A stretch of DNA of 64,000 nucleotides from Ascidiaceihabitans sp034111945 (GCA_047626725.1 JBLHSG010000008.1:1-64000), one strand, 5' to 3'; shown: positions 8,231-17,394, counted from the stretch's first letter. Program-made: numbers and translations. Notes: generated by a model not told the origin, from the letters alone.

Positions 8231-8965
8231 TTAAAAGCGAAGCGCGGCCCCATCCCGCAGAACTGCTTTGATTTCAGGGGTATAGCTTTCTCGATCGACC
8301 TCGTGCCGTTCGCCGCTGTGCAGAATCATCGGAGAAAATAAATTAAATGCCGCACGTCCTTCTTTGCGCGCACGTAAAATTACCAGTTCAGCACTGCGCC
8401 CCACCCGCGGCGTTAACGGCAAAACCTGCAAACTGCCAAGCACGTCATTTGCCGCCTTCATCAGATCAGGAAGCCGTTCGGCGCGGTGAATAAAATGCGC
8501 GTAACCTTTTGGTTTCAATCGCTTAGCGGCAACACGCACCCAATCTCGCAATGCGGTGTCTTGGCCCATCGCCCCCTCGCGACCTTTGTGTGCTGATGAC
8601 ACACTGGCCGCGCGATCAAAGTAGGGAGGATTCGCGATCACATGATCAAACTGCCGCTGGCGCAATTCACCGGGCAGGTCCGTCAGGTCCGAACAAACAG
8701 TTTCCAGACCGTTACGCTGGGCCAAATCAGCATAGGTCGCTTGCCGTTCCACCCCCATCAGCGTCAAATCAGGCACCCGCGCCCCAAGACATAAAGCCGC
8801 AGTTCCAACGCCACAGCCCAGATCCAGAACCGATTGCCCGGGTTCCGCATTCACTGTCGCCGCCAAAAACACCGGATCAACACCAGCGCGATATCCACGC
8901 AAAGGCTGCCATAAATGCAACTTTCCTCCTAGAAAAGCGTCATATGACAGCTCGGCATCGTTCAC
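8231..8965 (-). CDS. TrmN6-like N6-adenine methyltransferase
   Basis: SAM-dependent methyltransferase of 244 residues resembling the tRNA1(Val) adenine-37 N6-methylase family. Motif I is VLDLGCGVGTAALCLGARV near residue 46. The catalytic NPPY is near residue 111 (VIANPPYF), the signature for methylation of adenine amino groups. The N-terminus (LWQPLRGYRAGVDPVFLAA) is the usual substrate-pocket segment of this family. The GTG start overlaps the upstream DUF2007 stop by four bases (GTGA), indicating coupling. Exact RNA substrate is inferred from family only. Confidence 0.85.
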   Translation of the reverse strand: MNDAELSYDAFLGGKLHLWQPLRGYRAGVDPVFLAATVNAEPGQSVLDLGCGVGTAALCLGARVPDLTLMGVERQATYADLAQRNGLETVCSDLTDLPGELRQRQFDHVIANPPYFDRAASVSSAHKGREGAMGQDTALRDWVRVAAKRLKPKGYAHFIHRAERLPDLMKAANDVLGSLQVLPLTPRVGRSAELVILRARKEGRAAFNLFSPMILHSGERHEVDRESYTPEIKAVLRDGAALRF

Positions 8966-9180
8966 TTTACGCCCAGTGGAATTTCATTATCGCGCATGAC
9001 AATCACCGCGGCATCGTGGTCACCTTCGCGTACCATCAGTCGACGCGGGAAAATCCCGATGCCACCTTCGAGCACGCTCATATTTACGTCCAATTGAAAA
9101 CATTCTATATCCTCGCCAGACAACAGTGCAGTTGCAAAGGCGATGATCGTTGGGTCGGGGCTGCGCAAAAGTTCTTTCAT
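8962..9180 (-). CDS. DUF2007 family small protein
   Basis: A 72-residue protein starting MKELLRSPDPTIIAFATALLSGEDI. The layout of one alpha-beta unit followed by a strand-rich basic stretch (GIGIFPRRLMVREGDHDAAVIVM) matches DUF2007 putative signal-transducing proteins. It is translationally coupled to the downstream methyltransferase. No clear Shine-Dalgarno is visible, so the alternative ATG two codons upstream cannot be excluded. Biochemical role unknown. Confidence 0.78.
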   Translation of the reverse strand: MKELLRSPDPTIIAFATALLSGEDIECFQLDVNMSVLEGGIGIFPRRLMVREGDHDAAVIVMRDNEIPLGVK

Positions 9181-9249
9181 AAACATCGGGTGTAAGGCCA
9201 AGTTGCCAAACAGTCGAGACGGCCCCGGAATTGATCCACAGGATATTTG

Positions 9250-10263
9250 ATGACCAACATGCCAACCACTTCGAATGCGACCCAAAAACCGCATGACCAA
9301 CTGGCCGCATTTCTGGCTGATGACATGATCGCCGTGAACGATTTGATTGCCGCACGTATGGCATCTGAACACGCGCCGCGTATCCCCGAAGTGACAGCGC
9401 ATTTGGTTGGTGCAGGCGGCAAACGTTTGCGCCCAATGTTGACGTTGGCGGCCGCGCGCATGTGTGGTTACGACGGGCCGTATCACATCCATTTGGCGGC
9501 CACGGTTGAATTTATCCACACTGCGACCCTGCTGCACGACGACGTTGTCGATGAAAGTGCGCAGCGACGTGGGCGCCCGACGGCGAACCTGTTGTGGGAC
9601 AATCAATCATCGGTTCTGGTTGGTGATTATTTGTTCTCGCGATCGTTCCAGTTGATGGTCGAAACCGGGTCTTTGCGGGTTCTTGATATCCTTGCCAATG
9701 CCTCTGCCACGATTGCGGAGGGCGAAGTGTTACAACTGACCGCTGCTCAGGATTTGGCGACCGGCGAAGACATTTATTTGCAAATTGTACGCGGCAAAAC
9801 CGCGGCGCTATTTTCTGCAGCAACCGAAGTTGGCGGTGTGATTGCAGGGGCCGACGATGCGTTGGTGCAGGCGTTGTTCAACTACGGCGACGCACTGGGT
9901 ATCGCGTTTCAGATTGTCGATGACCTGCTTGACTATCAAGGGCAATCTGCGGCCACTGGCAAAAATATCGGTGATGATTTTCGTGAACGCAAGTTGACCT
10001 TGCCGGTGATCAAAGCTGTTGCAAAAGCTGACGCAGAAGAGCGCGCATTTTGGCAGCGCACTATCGAAAAAGGTGTGCAAGAAGATGGCGATCTAGAACA
10101 TGCCATTGCCCTGCTTCACAAACACAACACGCTAAACGAAACCCGCGATCAAGCGCTGGAATGGGCGGCAAAAAGCACGTCCGCATTGGCAGCGTTACCC
10201 GATCATCCCGTGAAAAAGATGCTGATTGATTTGGCTGATTACGTCGTCGAACGGATCAGCTAA
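9250..10263 (+). CDS. ispB: Long-chain polyprenyl diphosphate synthase
   Basis: Trans-prenyltransferase elongating farnesyl diphosphate with isopentenyl diphosphate to make the ubiquinone side chain. The first aspartate-rich motif is LLHDDVVDE near residue 95 and the second is FQIVDDLLDYQG near 223, with GGKRLRPML upstream. Length (337) fits octa/decaprenyl synthases; Rhodobacteraceae usually make ubiquinone-10, so the product is probably decaprenyl diphosphate. The ATG start is preceded by AGGAT. The 3' end overlaps the convergent ispE stop by eight bases. Confidence 0.9.
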   Translation: MTNMPTTSNATQKPHDQLAAFLADDMIAVNDLIAARMASEHAPRIPEVTAHLVGAGGKRLRPMLTLAAARMCGYDGPYHIHLAATVEFIHTATLLHDDVVDESAQRRGRPTANLLWDNQSSVLVGDYLFSRSFQLMVETGSLRVLDILANASATIAEGEVLQLTAAQDLATGEDIYLQIVRGKTAALFSAATEVGGVIAGADDALVQALFNYGDALGIAFQIVDDLLDYQGQSAATGKNIGDDFRERKLTLPVIKAVAKADAEERAFWQRTIEKGVQEDGDLEHAIALLHKHNTLNETRDQALEWAAKSTSALAALPDHPVKKMLIDLADYVVERIS

Positions 10264-11062
10264 GTACGCAATCGACGACCCACCAATCCGGATATTCAGA
10301 TTGGATATGTTGGGCCGCAGCGCGCGCGTTTTCCACCGTTTCGAACATTGCAAAACACGTCGCACCGGAACCGGACATGCGCACCAGTGACTGTCCGGTT
10401 TGTCGACGCAAAACATCAAAAACATCCGCGATTTCCGGTGCGCACATCATTGCCGCCGCCTCTAAATCGTTGCGCTGCATCGCCACCCAAGTGGTTAATT
10501 CAGCACTTGTTTTGAATTTGGGAACAGCAGCGGGCATCAGCGCATTATCTTTTTTATTCAGACCCTTAAACACTCGCGGCGTCGGCAGATGCACACCAGG
10601 ATTCACCAACACGGCATGCAGTGACGGCACCCCTGCCAGCGCAGTCACATGATCACCAATCCCTGACATTCGCGCGGCCTGACCCACCCGACAGACAGGC
10701 ACGTCAGCGCCCAAAGATGCGCCTGTATCCGCGCAATCAAGTGCTGCAAGCAACGCACCTGCGTCAGACGATCCACCGCCAATGCCAGCACCGTGGGGTA
10801 GGTTTTTTTCCAGTCGAATATGCCCGGTTTCTCCGGCCAATTCCGCAGCTTTCCAAACCAGATTTCGCGCGTCAGCAGGCACACCGTCGGCAAACGGCCC
10901 AGTTATATTTAGCGACATGTGATCGGCAGGTTCAAACCAAATTCGATCGCCTACATCCGCAAACACAACCAGTGAATCCAGCAGGTGATATCCATCGTCA
11001 CGCTGGCCAGTGACATGCAGCGTCAGATTGATTTTCGCAGGTGCAAAAACCTCAATCTTCAT
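10256..11062 (-). CDS. ispE: 4-diphosphocytidyl-2-C-methyl-D-erythritol kinase
   Basis: GHMP kinase of the methylerythritol phosphate isoprenoid pathway, phosphorylating CDP-ME at the 2-OH. The product is 268 residues from MKIEVFAPAKINLTLHVTG. The ATP-binding GHMP loop LPHGAGIGGGSSDAGALL lies near residue 85 and the C-terminal MSGSGATCFAMF near 235. Its start lies 11 bases inside the end of the upstream TPR gene, so translation is likely coupled. It is convergent with the polyprenyl synthase that consumes the pathway product. Confidence 0.93.
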   Translation of the reverse strand: MKIEVFAPAKINLTLHVTGQRDDGYHLLDSLVVFADVGDRIWFEPADHMSLNITGPFADGVPADARNLVWKAAELAGETGHIRLEKNLPHGAGIGGGSSDAGALLAALDCADTGASLGADVPVCRVGQAARMSGIGDHVTALAGVPSLHAVLVNPGVHLPTPRVFKGLNKKDNALMPAAVPKFKTSAELTTWVAMQRNDLEAAAMMCAPEIADVFDVLRRQTGQSLVRMSGSGATCFAMFETVENARAAAQHIQSEYPDWWVVDCVLS

Positions 11063-12767
11063 TGGCAACTTTTAGCGGTGGCGCGCCTTCAAGCTCAAGA
11101 ACCGCGTCCAAACCAACCTCTAGTTTTTGGCGCATGCGGTCAGGGTCTGCTTCGCTGTCGGTGTCCGTTGGGTCCACAAATGACAACGCGCGTTTCCATT
11201 GGAATTCAGCCTCGCGTTCGCGACCAACGGCCCAATACACGTCGCCCAAATGGTCGTTCACAACGGGGTCAACCGGCATCAATTCGACGGCGTGTTCCAT
11301 GTGGCCGACCGCCTCGTCGTAGCGGCCCAAGCGGTACAAAACCCAGCCCAGTGAATCGATGATATAGCCGCTGTCAGGTTCTGCGGCAGCGGCACGTTCA
11401 ATCATCGAAAGGGCTTCATCCAGGTTAATTTGTTGCTCAACCATCGAATATCCCAAGTAATTCAAGACTTGTGGCTGATCAGGATTTAATTCCAGCGCTT
11501 TGCGAAAATCGGCCTCGGCTTCGGTCCATTGATCCAAACGTTCGTGGGCAATCGCGCGGGCGTAATGGGTAAACCATGCGCCGCGCCCGCCTTCGGGGAT
11601 CAAGTCAATCGCGCGGTCATAGGCGGTGATTGCATCTGCGTAGTCTTCTTTTTGGCGCAGCACATCGCCAAGCGTGGATTGCACCACGGCCATGTCCGGA
11701 AACCGGCGCGCAAGCTGTTCTAGAACCTCGATCGCGGCGTCAACTTTGTCCGCACGACGCAAGGCCGCAGAACGGCCCAATTCGGCGGCGTGCGATGCAG
11801 GATGATCGGTTGGAACGGCTTTGTATGCGGCAATCGCAAGGTCGTATTGGCCCAATTCCTCTAGCAATTCTGCGTTCAACAACAGGGCGTCCACGTGATC
11901 AGGGCGCAAGGCATGGGCCATACGACCATACAGCAGCGTATAGTCAGCCGCCGCCTCGCCGCGCAGTGCACCCGCGAGGGAAAAGAACACCTCGGCCACA
12001 CCATCGCGCGCGGATGTCACATGCGTGAACGGCACCGTTTCATCCGTCGCAAGCGCGTCAAGCAAACCGCGCAATTCAGGGTCCGTCGCATCGCCAAAAG
12101 CAAGGCGCAGGATTTGCACTGCATCGTCGTTGCGACCAAGTTGAGACAGGCCCTCGGCGCGCGCAATAATTCCACGACGGGTGCGGTTCATCGCCCCTGC
12201 CCCTTCGTCCGCGTACAGGGTTTCGGCGCTTTCGAAATCGCCAATCAAGCCATACGCCATTGCTTTGTGATACATCGCAAAACCGGACATGCCGACCTCT
12301 TGAGCGACGGCGTCAAATTGGGCAAATGCGTCGTCAGAATTGCCCTGCCCCATTGTGGCCCACGCGGCGATCAAATTGTCGACCAACGGGCCAATGCCCA
12401 GTGTTTCGGCATCGCGCGCAAGATATCCGTCGTAGTCATCAGCCATCAACAAATTAGCGATCGACACCATGTGCGCGGCCTGACTGCGCAATCCTGCAGC
12501 CTCGATCCGTGCGGCAATCGGGGCGGCGCGTTTAATTTGACCCAATGACAAGTACGACAGCGTCGCGCCCTCCATCAGTTCGGCGTTGTTCGTGTCGCGC
12601 GCCAAGGCCTGCACGTAATAACGTGATGCGGCCGCATAATCGCTTTGTGAAATCGCCTGACGGCCAGCCAAATATGGGCCTGCGGTAGATTGCGCCTGTG
12701 CTGCGGGGGCCAGTGCCGCGCCGGACACAACTGCCGCCAACGCCGCGGACATCAAAAATCGGATCAC
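11052..12767 (-). CDS. Exported tetratricopeptide-repeat protein
   Basis: A 571-residue protein with a cleavable Sec signal (MIRFLMSAALAAVV...APAAQA). TPR units run over most of the length: degenerate copies in the first 300 residues and clear ones such as AVVQSTLGDVLRQKEDYADAI, PQVLNYLGYSMVE and IIDSLGWVLYRLGRYDEAV in the C-terminal half. The protein should be periplasmic or outer-membrane-associated and act as a scaffold. The GTG start has TGAGG eight bases upstream. It overlaps ispE, an arrangement I recall from other Rhodobacteraceae; no specific function can be given. Confidence 0.8.
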   Translation of the reverse strand: MIRFLMSAALAAVVSGAALAPAAQAQSTAGPYLAGRQAISQSDYAAASRYYVQALARDTNNAELMEGATLSYLSLGQIKRAAPIAARIEAAGLRSQAAHMVSIANLLMADDYDGYLARDAETLGIGPLVDNLIAAWATMGQGNSDDAFAQFDAVAQEVGMSGFAMYHKAMAYGLIGDFESAETLYADEGAGAMNRTRRGIIARAEGLSQLGRNDDAVQILRLAFGDATDPELRGLLDALATDETVPFTHVTSARDGVAEVFFSLAGALRGEAAADYTLLYGRMAHALRPDHVDALLLNAELLEELGQYDLAIAAYKAVPTDHPASHAAELGRSAALRRADKVDAAIEVLEQLARRFPDMAVVQSTLGDVLRQKEDYADAITAYDRAIDLIPEGGRGAWFTHYARAIAHERLDQWTEAEADFRKALELNPDQPQVLNYLGYSMVEQQINLDEALSMIERAAAAEPDSGYIIDSLGWVLYRLGRYDEAVGHMEHAVELMPVDPVVNDHLGDVYWAVGREREAEFQWKRALSFVDPTDTDSEADPDRMRQKLEVGLDAVLELEGAPPLKVANED

Positions 12768-12868
12768 TGTGCATGCCTCATTTATTGCTTTGCACTAAGG
12801 CTAACATGTGCGCCAAAAGGTGCAATGCCTGAGCGCACTTGCATCGGCACACATCTGCGTGGCCTGCA

Positions 12869-12896
12869 CAAAAAAGGCGGACCGAAGCCCGCCTTT
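12869..12896 (-). terminator. Rho-independent terminator of the ETF-QO gene
   Basis: On the minus strand AAGGCGGG-CTTCGG-TCCGCCTT ends in a run of T residues. The stem is capped by a stable cTTCGg tetraloop. It lies 23 bases beyond the ETF-QO stop. Confidence 0.88.
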
Positions 12897-12918
12897 GTAC
12901 GTCGTATTTTAGCGGATG

Positions 12919-14574
12919 CTACATGTTTGGATAGTTCGGCCCGTCACCACCTTGCGGCGTCGTCCAGTTGATATTCTGGCTTGGGTCTTTGATATCGCAT
13001 GTTTTGCAATGCACGCAGTTCTGAAAGTTGATGACGAACTTGGTGTCTTTGCCAGCTTCTTCGACAAATTCGTACACGCCTGCAGGGCAATAGCGCGCTG
13101 ATGGGCCCGCGTATTTCACAAGGTTAACGCCCACTGGAATCGACGGATCCAACAGATGCAAATGCGCAGGCTGGCTTTCTTCGTGGTTGGTAAAGCTGAA
13201 CGCGACATTTGTCAGGCGATCGAACGACAATTTACCATCGGGTTTTGGATAGTCGATTGGCGTGTGCTTGGAGGCTTCTTCTGTTGCATCCGCATCGTTT
13301 TTGCCATGCTTCAGGGTGCCAAGCGGCGACCAGCCACCGGTAATCGTGTTGCACCACATATCGAAACCACCGACAGCCAATGATGCCATCAGGCCATATT
13401 TTGACCACAACGGTTTGACATTGCGCACTTTTTTCAAGTCGCTGCCGATCGCGCCAGTGCGTACTTCGTCCTCGTAGCGTGTCAGTTCATCGCCGGAACG
13501 ATCCGCTTTGATCGCCGCCATCGCAGCCTCTGCCGCCGCTTTGCCAGACAGCATCGCGTTGTGGTTGCCCTTGATGCGCGGCACGTTGACCATGCCCACA
13601 GAACAGCCCAACAGCGCCACACCAGGTGCGACCATTTTCGGCATCGACTGATACCCGCCTTCGGAAATTGCGCGCGCGCCATAAGCGACACGTTTGCCGC
13701 CTTCCAACAGGTCCTTCATCATCGGGTGATGTTTGAAACGCTGGAATTCCATGTAGGGGAACAGGTGCGGGTTTTTATAGTTCAGGTGAACCACAAATCC
13801 GACGTACACTTGATTGTTTTCAAGGTGATACACAAACGAGCCACCACCGGCATTGCTGCCCAACGGCCAACCCATCGTGTGGGTCACTGTGCCCTCTTTG
13901 TGTTTGGCGGGATCAATTTCCCAGATTTCTTTCATGCCAAGGCCGTATTTTTGCGGCTCTTTGCCCTCGGACAAATTGTACTTGGCGATCACTTCTTTTG
14001 ACAGTGATCCACGCACACCTTCGGACAGGAATACGTACTTGCCGTGCAGTTCCATGCCCGGCTCGGTGTTTTCGCCAATTGATCCATCAGCTTCCAGACC
14101 AAAGACGCCAGCGACGACGCCTTTTACTTCGCCTTTGTCGCCATAAACCAGTTCGGAACACGACATCCCGGGAAAGATTTCGACGCCCAATTCTTCGGCT
14201 TGTTCGGCCATCCAACGACACACATTGCCCATGGATACGATGTAGTTGTGATGGTTGCTCATCAACGGTGGCATCGGGAAATTGGGAACGCGAATTTTGC
14301 CCGCTTCGCCCAACATGTAGAAATTGTCTTCTTTCACTGGCGTGTTCAAAGGCGCGCCTTTGGCTTTCCAGTCAGGGATCAGCGCGTCCAAACCACAAGG
14401 GTCAAGAACCGCACCGGACAAAATATGCGCGCCAACTTCGGACCCTTTTTCAAGCACCACAACTGTGCACTCGGGATCAAGCTGCTTCAAACGGATCGCC
14501 GCGGACAAACCCGCAGGCCCCGCACCGACGATGACCACATCATATTCCATCGTTTCGCGTTCAATCTCGGCCAT
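12919..14574 (-). CDS. Electron-transfer-flavoprotein:ubiquinone oxidoreductase
   Basis: Monotopic inner-membrane flavoprotein passing electrons from ETF, reduced by acyl-CoA and amine dehydrogenases, to ubiquinone. The 551-residue product from MAEIERETMEYDV has an FAD dinucleotide loop VIVGAGPAGLSAAIRL near residue 13 and a C-terminal 4Fe-4S ferredoxin motif NCVHCKTCDIKDP plus the upstream Cys in RYCPAGVYEF. The start is chosen for the GGAG upstream. It stands alone; the acyl-CoA dehydrogenase at 27958-29673 would be a natural electron source. It has its own terminator. Confidence 0.95.
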   Translation of the reverse strand: MAEIERETMEYDVVIVGAGPAGLSAAIRLKQLDPECTVVVLEKGSEVGAHILSGAVLDPCGLDALIPDWKAKGAPLNTPVKEDNFYMLGEAGKIRVPNFPMPPLMSNHHNYIVSMGNVCRWMAEQAEELGVEIFPGMSCSELVYGDKGEVKGVVAGVFGLEADGSIGENTEPGMELHGKYVFLSEGVRGSLSKEVIAKYNLSEGKEPQKYGLGMKEIWEIDPAKHKEGTVTHTMGWPLGSNAGGGSFVYHLENNQVYVGFVVHLNYKNPHLFPYMEFQRFKHHPMMKDLLEGGKRVAYGARAISEGGYQSMPKMVAPGVALLGCSVGMVNVPRIKGNHNAMLSGKAAAEAAMAAIKADRSGDELTRYEDEVRTGAIGSDLKKVRNVKPLWSKYGLMASLAVGGFDMWCNTITGGWSPLGTLKHGKNDADATEEASKHTPIDYPKPDGKLSFDRLTNVAFSFTNHEESQPAHLHLLDPSIPVGVNLVKYAGPSARYCPAGVYEFVEEAGKDTKFVINFQNCVHCKTCDIKDPSQNINWTTPQGGDGPNYPNM

Positions 14575-14833
14575 CGTGGCAGCTCCTTTATCAAATCCAC
14601 CCATCACTCAGGACAGGACGCAACATTCTTTCGTGATTGGCTAAACCACCCATCGCACGGATGCAATCAAGACACAGCGTAAAGCGAATAGAATATGACG
14701 CAACGCTACAGTTTCGCCAATCAATGCACCGTTCGCGTCATCGCGTAGGCAGCCGCCAAATCCCTTTGGTCGTTTCGGGTCATACCAGACACGGCCTGCG
14801 GGTAAGGTGTGCGTGTCGCACACCACCTTGTGA
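14575..14833. other. Intergenic region between ETF-QO and soxR
   Basis: About 259 bases with no supported gene. It should contain the ETF-QO promoter at its left end. A perfect hairpin GGTGTGCG-TGT-CGCACACC (14806-14824) lies ten bases beyond the soxR stop, but without a T-run. A 61-codon minus-strand frame here has no recognisable features or ribosome-binding site. Confidence 0.5.
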
Positions 14834-15280
14834 TTAAGGCCGATCGCCCATTAAATAACGTGGTCCCGTACCTTTTTGCGCCGCTTTATCGGCCGCATTG
14901 TACAACGCGCAGCTTGGCAAACTTAGGCATCCGCAACCAATGCAGCCATCCAGATTATCACGCAGACGTGTCAGTGCCTCGATGCGTTGATCCAGGGAAT
15001 CACGGAAACCGCCACTAATTCGCGCCCAATCAGCCTTTGTCGGGGTTCGCCCACCAGGCAACAAATCCAGCTCTGCTTTGATTTGCGGCAAGGTAAATCC
15101 GAATTGCTGCGCGATCATTACAAAACTTAGGCGCCGCAAATCCGCCCGTTCAAACCGCCGTTGCCCCCCTGCGTTGCGCCATGGGGCGATCAGACCTTGC
15201 GCCTCGTAATAGCGAATGGCCGACACAGCCAGCCCGGTGCGATCCGCCAATGCACCAATTGTCATTCCATCTTTTGCCAT
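14834..15280 (-). CDS. soxR: Redox-sensitive transcriptional activator SoxR
   Basis: MerR-family homodimeric activator switched by oxidation or nitrosylation of a [2Fe-2S] cluster. The 148-residue product has the N-terminal MerR HTH (TIGALADRTGLAVSAIRYYE, then GGQRRFERADLRRL), a dimerisation helix, and the cluster motif CIGCGCLSLPSC near residue 113 with the C-x2-C-x-C-x5-C spacing diagnostic of SoxR. It is divergent from a VOC-family gene whose promoter contains the expected SoxR operator. In non-enteric bacteria SoxR usually controls redox-drug handling genes directly rather than through soxS. Confidence 0.95.
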   Translation of the reverse strand: MAKDGMTIGALADRTGLAVSAIRYYEAQGLIAPWRNAGGQRRFERADLRRLSFVMIAQQFGFTLPQIKAELDLLPGGRTPTKADWARISGGFRDSLDQRIEALTRLRDNLDGCIGCGCLSLPSCALYNAADKAAQKGTGPRYLMGDRP

Positions 15281-15304
15281 CTTGAAACCTCTCGAAAAAA
15301 TACC

Positions 15305-15335
15305 TTGACCTAAAGTTAGGTTTAGAAATTACGAT
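15305..15335 (+). promoter_or_regulatory. SoxR-type promoter/operator of the VOC gene
   Basis: -35 TTGACC (15305-15310) and -10 TACGAT (15330-15335) are separated by 19 bases, the overlong spacer typical of MerR-family targets. The perfect dyad ACCTAA-AG-TTAGGT (15308-15321) overlaps the -35 and spacer. It lies between soxR and the divergent VOC gene. Confidence 0.82.
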
Positions 15336-15365
15336 AGCAGTATACACATCAAAAAGGAACAAATT

Positions 15366-15746
15366 ATGCCCGCACTCTTGGAACACACAAATTACACTGT
15401 CTCTGACATTCATGCGACTGCAGCGTGGATGGTTGATCTTTTCGACTGGCACATCCGCTGGGTTGGCGACAGCAAAACAGTCGGGCAGTCCGTTCATGTT
15501 GGCACACAGGACCGCTACCTTGCGCTGTATCAAGAGACACCCAACCCACTTCCAGCCCAAGTCTCTTATCACACCATCGGCGGTCTGAATCATATTGCCG
15601 TGGTCGTTGATGACATCGCGGACATGCGCAAACGTGTGGCGTTGGCTGGCTTCACCCCCGGTGAACATCACGATTACGAACCGGGTCAGCGGTTTTATTT
15701 CTACGATCACGACGGCATTGAATATGAAATCGTTCAATATGATTAA
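15366..15746 (+). CDS. VOC-family (glyoxalase/bleomycin-resistance fold) protein, SoxR target
   Basis: A 126-residue single-domain vicinal-oxygen-chelate protein. It begins MPALLEHTNYTVSDIHATA and has the two beta-alpha-beta-beta-beta halves of the fold, including GGLNHIAVVVDD near residue 73 and a C-terminal metal-ligand-type Glu in GIEYEIVQYD. His7, His78 and the Glu near 120 could form the metal site. AAGGAAC precedes the ATG. Its promoter carries a SoxR operator, so it probably detoxifies or binds a redox-active compound or reactive carbonyl. The substrate is unknown. Confidence 0.82.
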   Translation: MPALLEHTNYTVSDIHATAAWMVDLFDWHIRWVGDSKTVGQSVHVGTQDRYLALYQETPNPLPAQVSYHTIGGLNHIAVVVDDIADMRKRVALAGFTPGEHHDYEPGQRFYFYDHDGIEYEIVQYD

Positions 15747-15823
15747 GCAAGCCCGCGCTTGATCGCACGCAAGAACGCTTGCAATCCCCTGCCCGTTTGG
15801 GTCACTTAGTCTGAATATCTACC

Positions 15824-15847
15824 GGCGGCCCCAAGTGGGTCGCCTTT
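15824..15847 (+). terminator. Probable terminator after the VOC gene
   Basis: GGCGGCCC-CAAGT-GGGTCGCC forms an eight-pair stem with one G-T wobble and is followed by TTT. It separates the VOC gene from greA; a role in the greA leader is the alternative. Confidence 0.55.
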
Positions 15848-15866
15848 CACAGTTGGACAGTTACCC

Positions 15867-16337
15867 ATGGAAAAGATCCCTATGACCCGCTCAGGGTTCG
15901 TCGATTTGGAAACAGAGCTTAAGCATCTGAAAACCGTCGAACGCCCTATCATTATCCGCGCCATCGCCGAGGCCCGTGAACATGGCGATCTGTCCGAAAA
16001 CGCTGAATACCATTCCGCCAAGGAAAAGCAGTCCTTCATCGAAGGTCGCGTCAAAGAGCTTGAGGGCGTGATTTCACTGGCTGATGTCATTGATCCTGCC
16101 AAACTGTCCGGTGCCATCAAATTCGGGGCCAAAGTCACGCTGGTAGACGAAGACACGGACAAGGAAAAAACCTATCAAATCGTTGGCGAATACGAGGCCA
16201 ACATCGAATCCGGTTTGCTGAACATCAAATCCCCCATCGCGCGGGCATTGATTGGCAAAGACGTCGGCGACAGCGTCGAAGTGCGCACACCGGGCGGCGA
16301 CAAATCTTACGAAGTTCTCGCAATCGTTTACGCCTGA
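15867..16337 (+). CDS. greA: Transcription elongation factor GreA
   Basis: Rescues backtracked RNA polymerase by stimulating transcript cleavage from the secondary channel. The 156 residues comprise the N-terminal coiled coil, with the acidic tip segment DLSENAEYHSAKEKQ near residue 41 that delivers the catalytic acids, and a C-terminal FKBP-like domain (VGEYEANIESGLLNIKSPIARALIGK). Length and motif are canonical. The next gene follows after 14 bases and may be cotranscribed. Confidence 0.96.
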   Translation: MEKIPMTRSGFVDLETELKHLKTVERPIIIRAIAEAREHGDLSENAEYHSAKEKQSFIEGRVKELEGVISLADVIDPAKLSGAIKFGAKVTLVDEDTDKEKTYQIVGEYEANIESGLLNIKSPIARALIGKDVGDSVEVRTPGGDKSYEVLAIVYA

Positions 16338-16351
16338 CGGGATAGTTAAAC

Positions 16352-17389
16352 ATGGCTGACCAGCCGACCAAATCGAACCCATTGAAATCCCGGCCAACGC
16401 CGCTGGGGATTTATGATCGTCCAAAACCCGACGGCATTTCGGCGATTGAAATCACCGCCATTGTGCTGAGCGCGGTTTGGTTGATCGGGGCTGCGATCTT
16501 CTTTTTGACGCTGCCAGATGCGCCTAGCGCCCCCGATGGCACCGGTGGTTTGCGGTTCTTGATGACGATGCTGGCGATTTTTATGCCTGTCGCAATGATC
16601 TGGGTGGCTGCCACTGCGGCGCGTGCGTCGCGTGTGATGCGCGAAGAAAGCCAGCGTTTGCAGGCCGCAATCGACGCCATTCGCCAAGCCTACATTGCGC
16701 AATCTCAAGGTCGTGATTTGGGCAACGAACCATCTGTCGCCCGCAAGCTGGATGAAATCGCTGCTGCTGCGCGCAAAACAGAAACGACGCTGGCAACATT
16801 TTCGACCCGCCGTGATGCCAATGAACAGCTTCGCGCGCCTGCGGCGGCCGCCGTTGCCGCCCCTGTCGATGATCAACCTGCCCTTGCCCTTGGCACCACC
16901 GCCGAAGACATCGCGCCGCCCTTGCCGATCCCTGATTTTATTCGCGCGCTGAATTTCCCGGAAACCGCCGAAGACGAGGCAGGTTTTGCCGCCCTGCGCC
17001 GCGCGCTAAAAGATCGCAGCGCCGCGCAATTGATCCAAGCAGCCCAAGACGTGCTGACCTTGCTGAGCCAAGACGGTATTTACATGGACGATTTGCGCCC
17101 GGATCGCGCCCGCCCCGAAGTCTGGCGCCAATTTGCAGCCGGCGAACGCGGTCGCACAGTTGCCGCACTGGGTGGCATTCGCGACCGGTCATCATTGGCG
17201 CTGACATCAGGACGCATGAAACAAGACCCGATTTTTCGGGATGCAGCCCACCATTTTTTACGCAAGTTCGACAAGATGTTTGCCGATTTCGAAGGGCGCG
17301 CATCAGACGAACAAATATCGGCAATGTCAGACACGCGCACGGCCCGCGCGTTCATGTTGCTGGGCCGCGTCGCTGGTACGTTCGACTAA
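16352..17389 (+). CDS. Conserved membrane protein of unknown function
   Basis: A 345-residue protein. Two adjacent hydrophobic helices near residues 32-55 (ITAIVLSAVWLIGAAIFFLTL) and 65-88 (FLMTMLAIFMPVAMIWVAATA) follow a short cytoplasmic N-terminus. A coiled-coil-prone segment (residues 90-155), an Ala/Pro-rich linker, and a predominantly helical soluble domain of about 170 residues follow. No enzyme motif is seen. It lies 14 bases downstream of greA and is convergent with a secreted protein gene. I believe similar proteins occur next to greA in Rhodobacteraceae, but cannot verify this. Confidence 0.7.
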   Translation: MADQPTKSNPLKSRPTPLGIYDRPKPDGISAIEITAIVLSAVWLIGAAIFFLTLPDAPSAPDGTGGLRFLMTMLAIFMPVAMIWVAATAARASRVMREESQRLQAAIDAIRQAYIAQSQGRDLGNEPSVARKLDEIAAAARKTETTLATFSTRRDANEQLRAPAAAAVAAPVDDQPALALGTTAEDIAPPLPIPDFIRALNFPETAEDEAGFAALRRALKDRSAAQLIQAAQDVLTLLSQDGIYMDDLRPDRARPEVWRQFAAGERGRTVAALGGIRDRSSLALTSGRMKQDPIFRDAAHHFLRKFDKMFADFEGRASDEQISAMSDTRTARAFMLLGRVAGTFD

Positions 17390-17394
17390 ACCGT

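Noticed and set aside
14806..14824. Hairpin after soxR considered as an intrinsic terminator
   Set aside because: The 8-pair stem is perfect but lacks a T-run on the minus strand.
14641..14826. A 61-codon minus-strand frame between ETF-QO and soxR
   Set aside because: No Shine-Dalgarno, no recognisable motif and unlikely composition; treated as non-coding.
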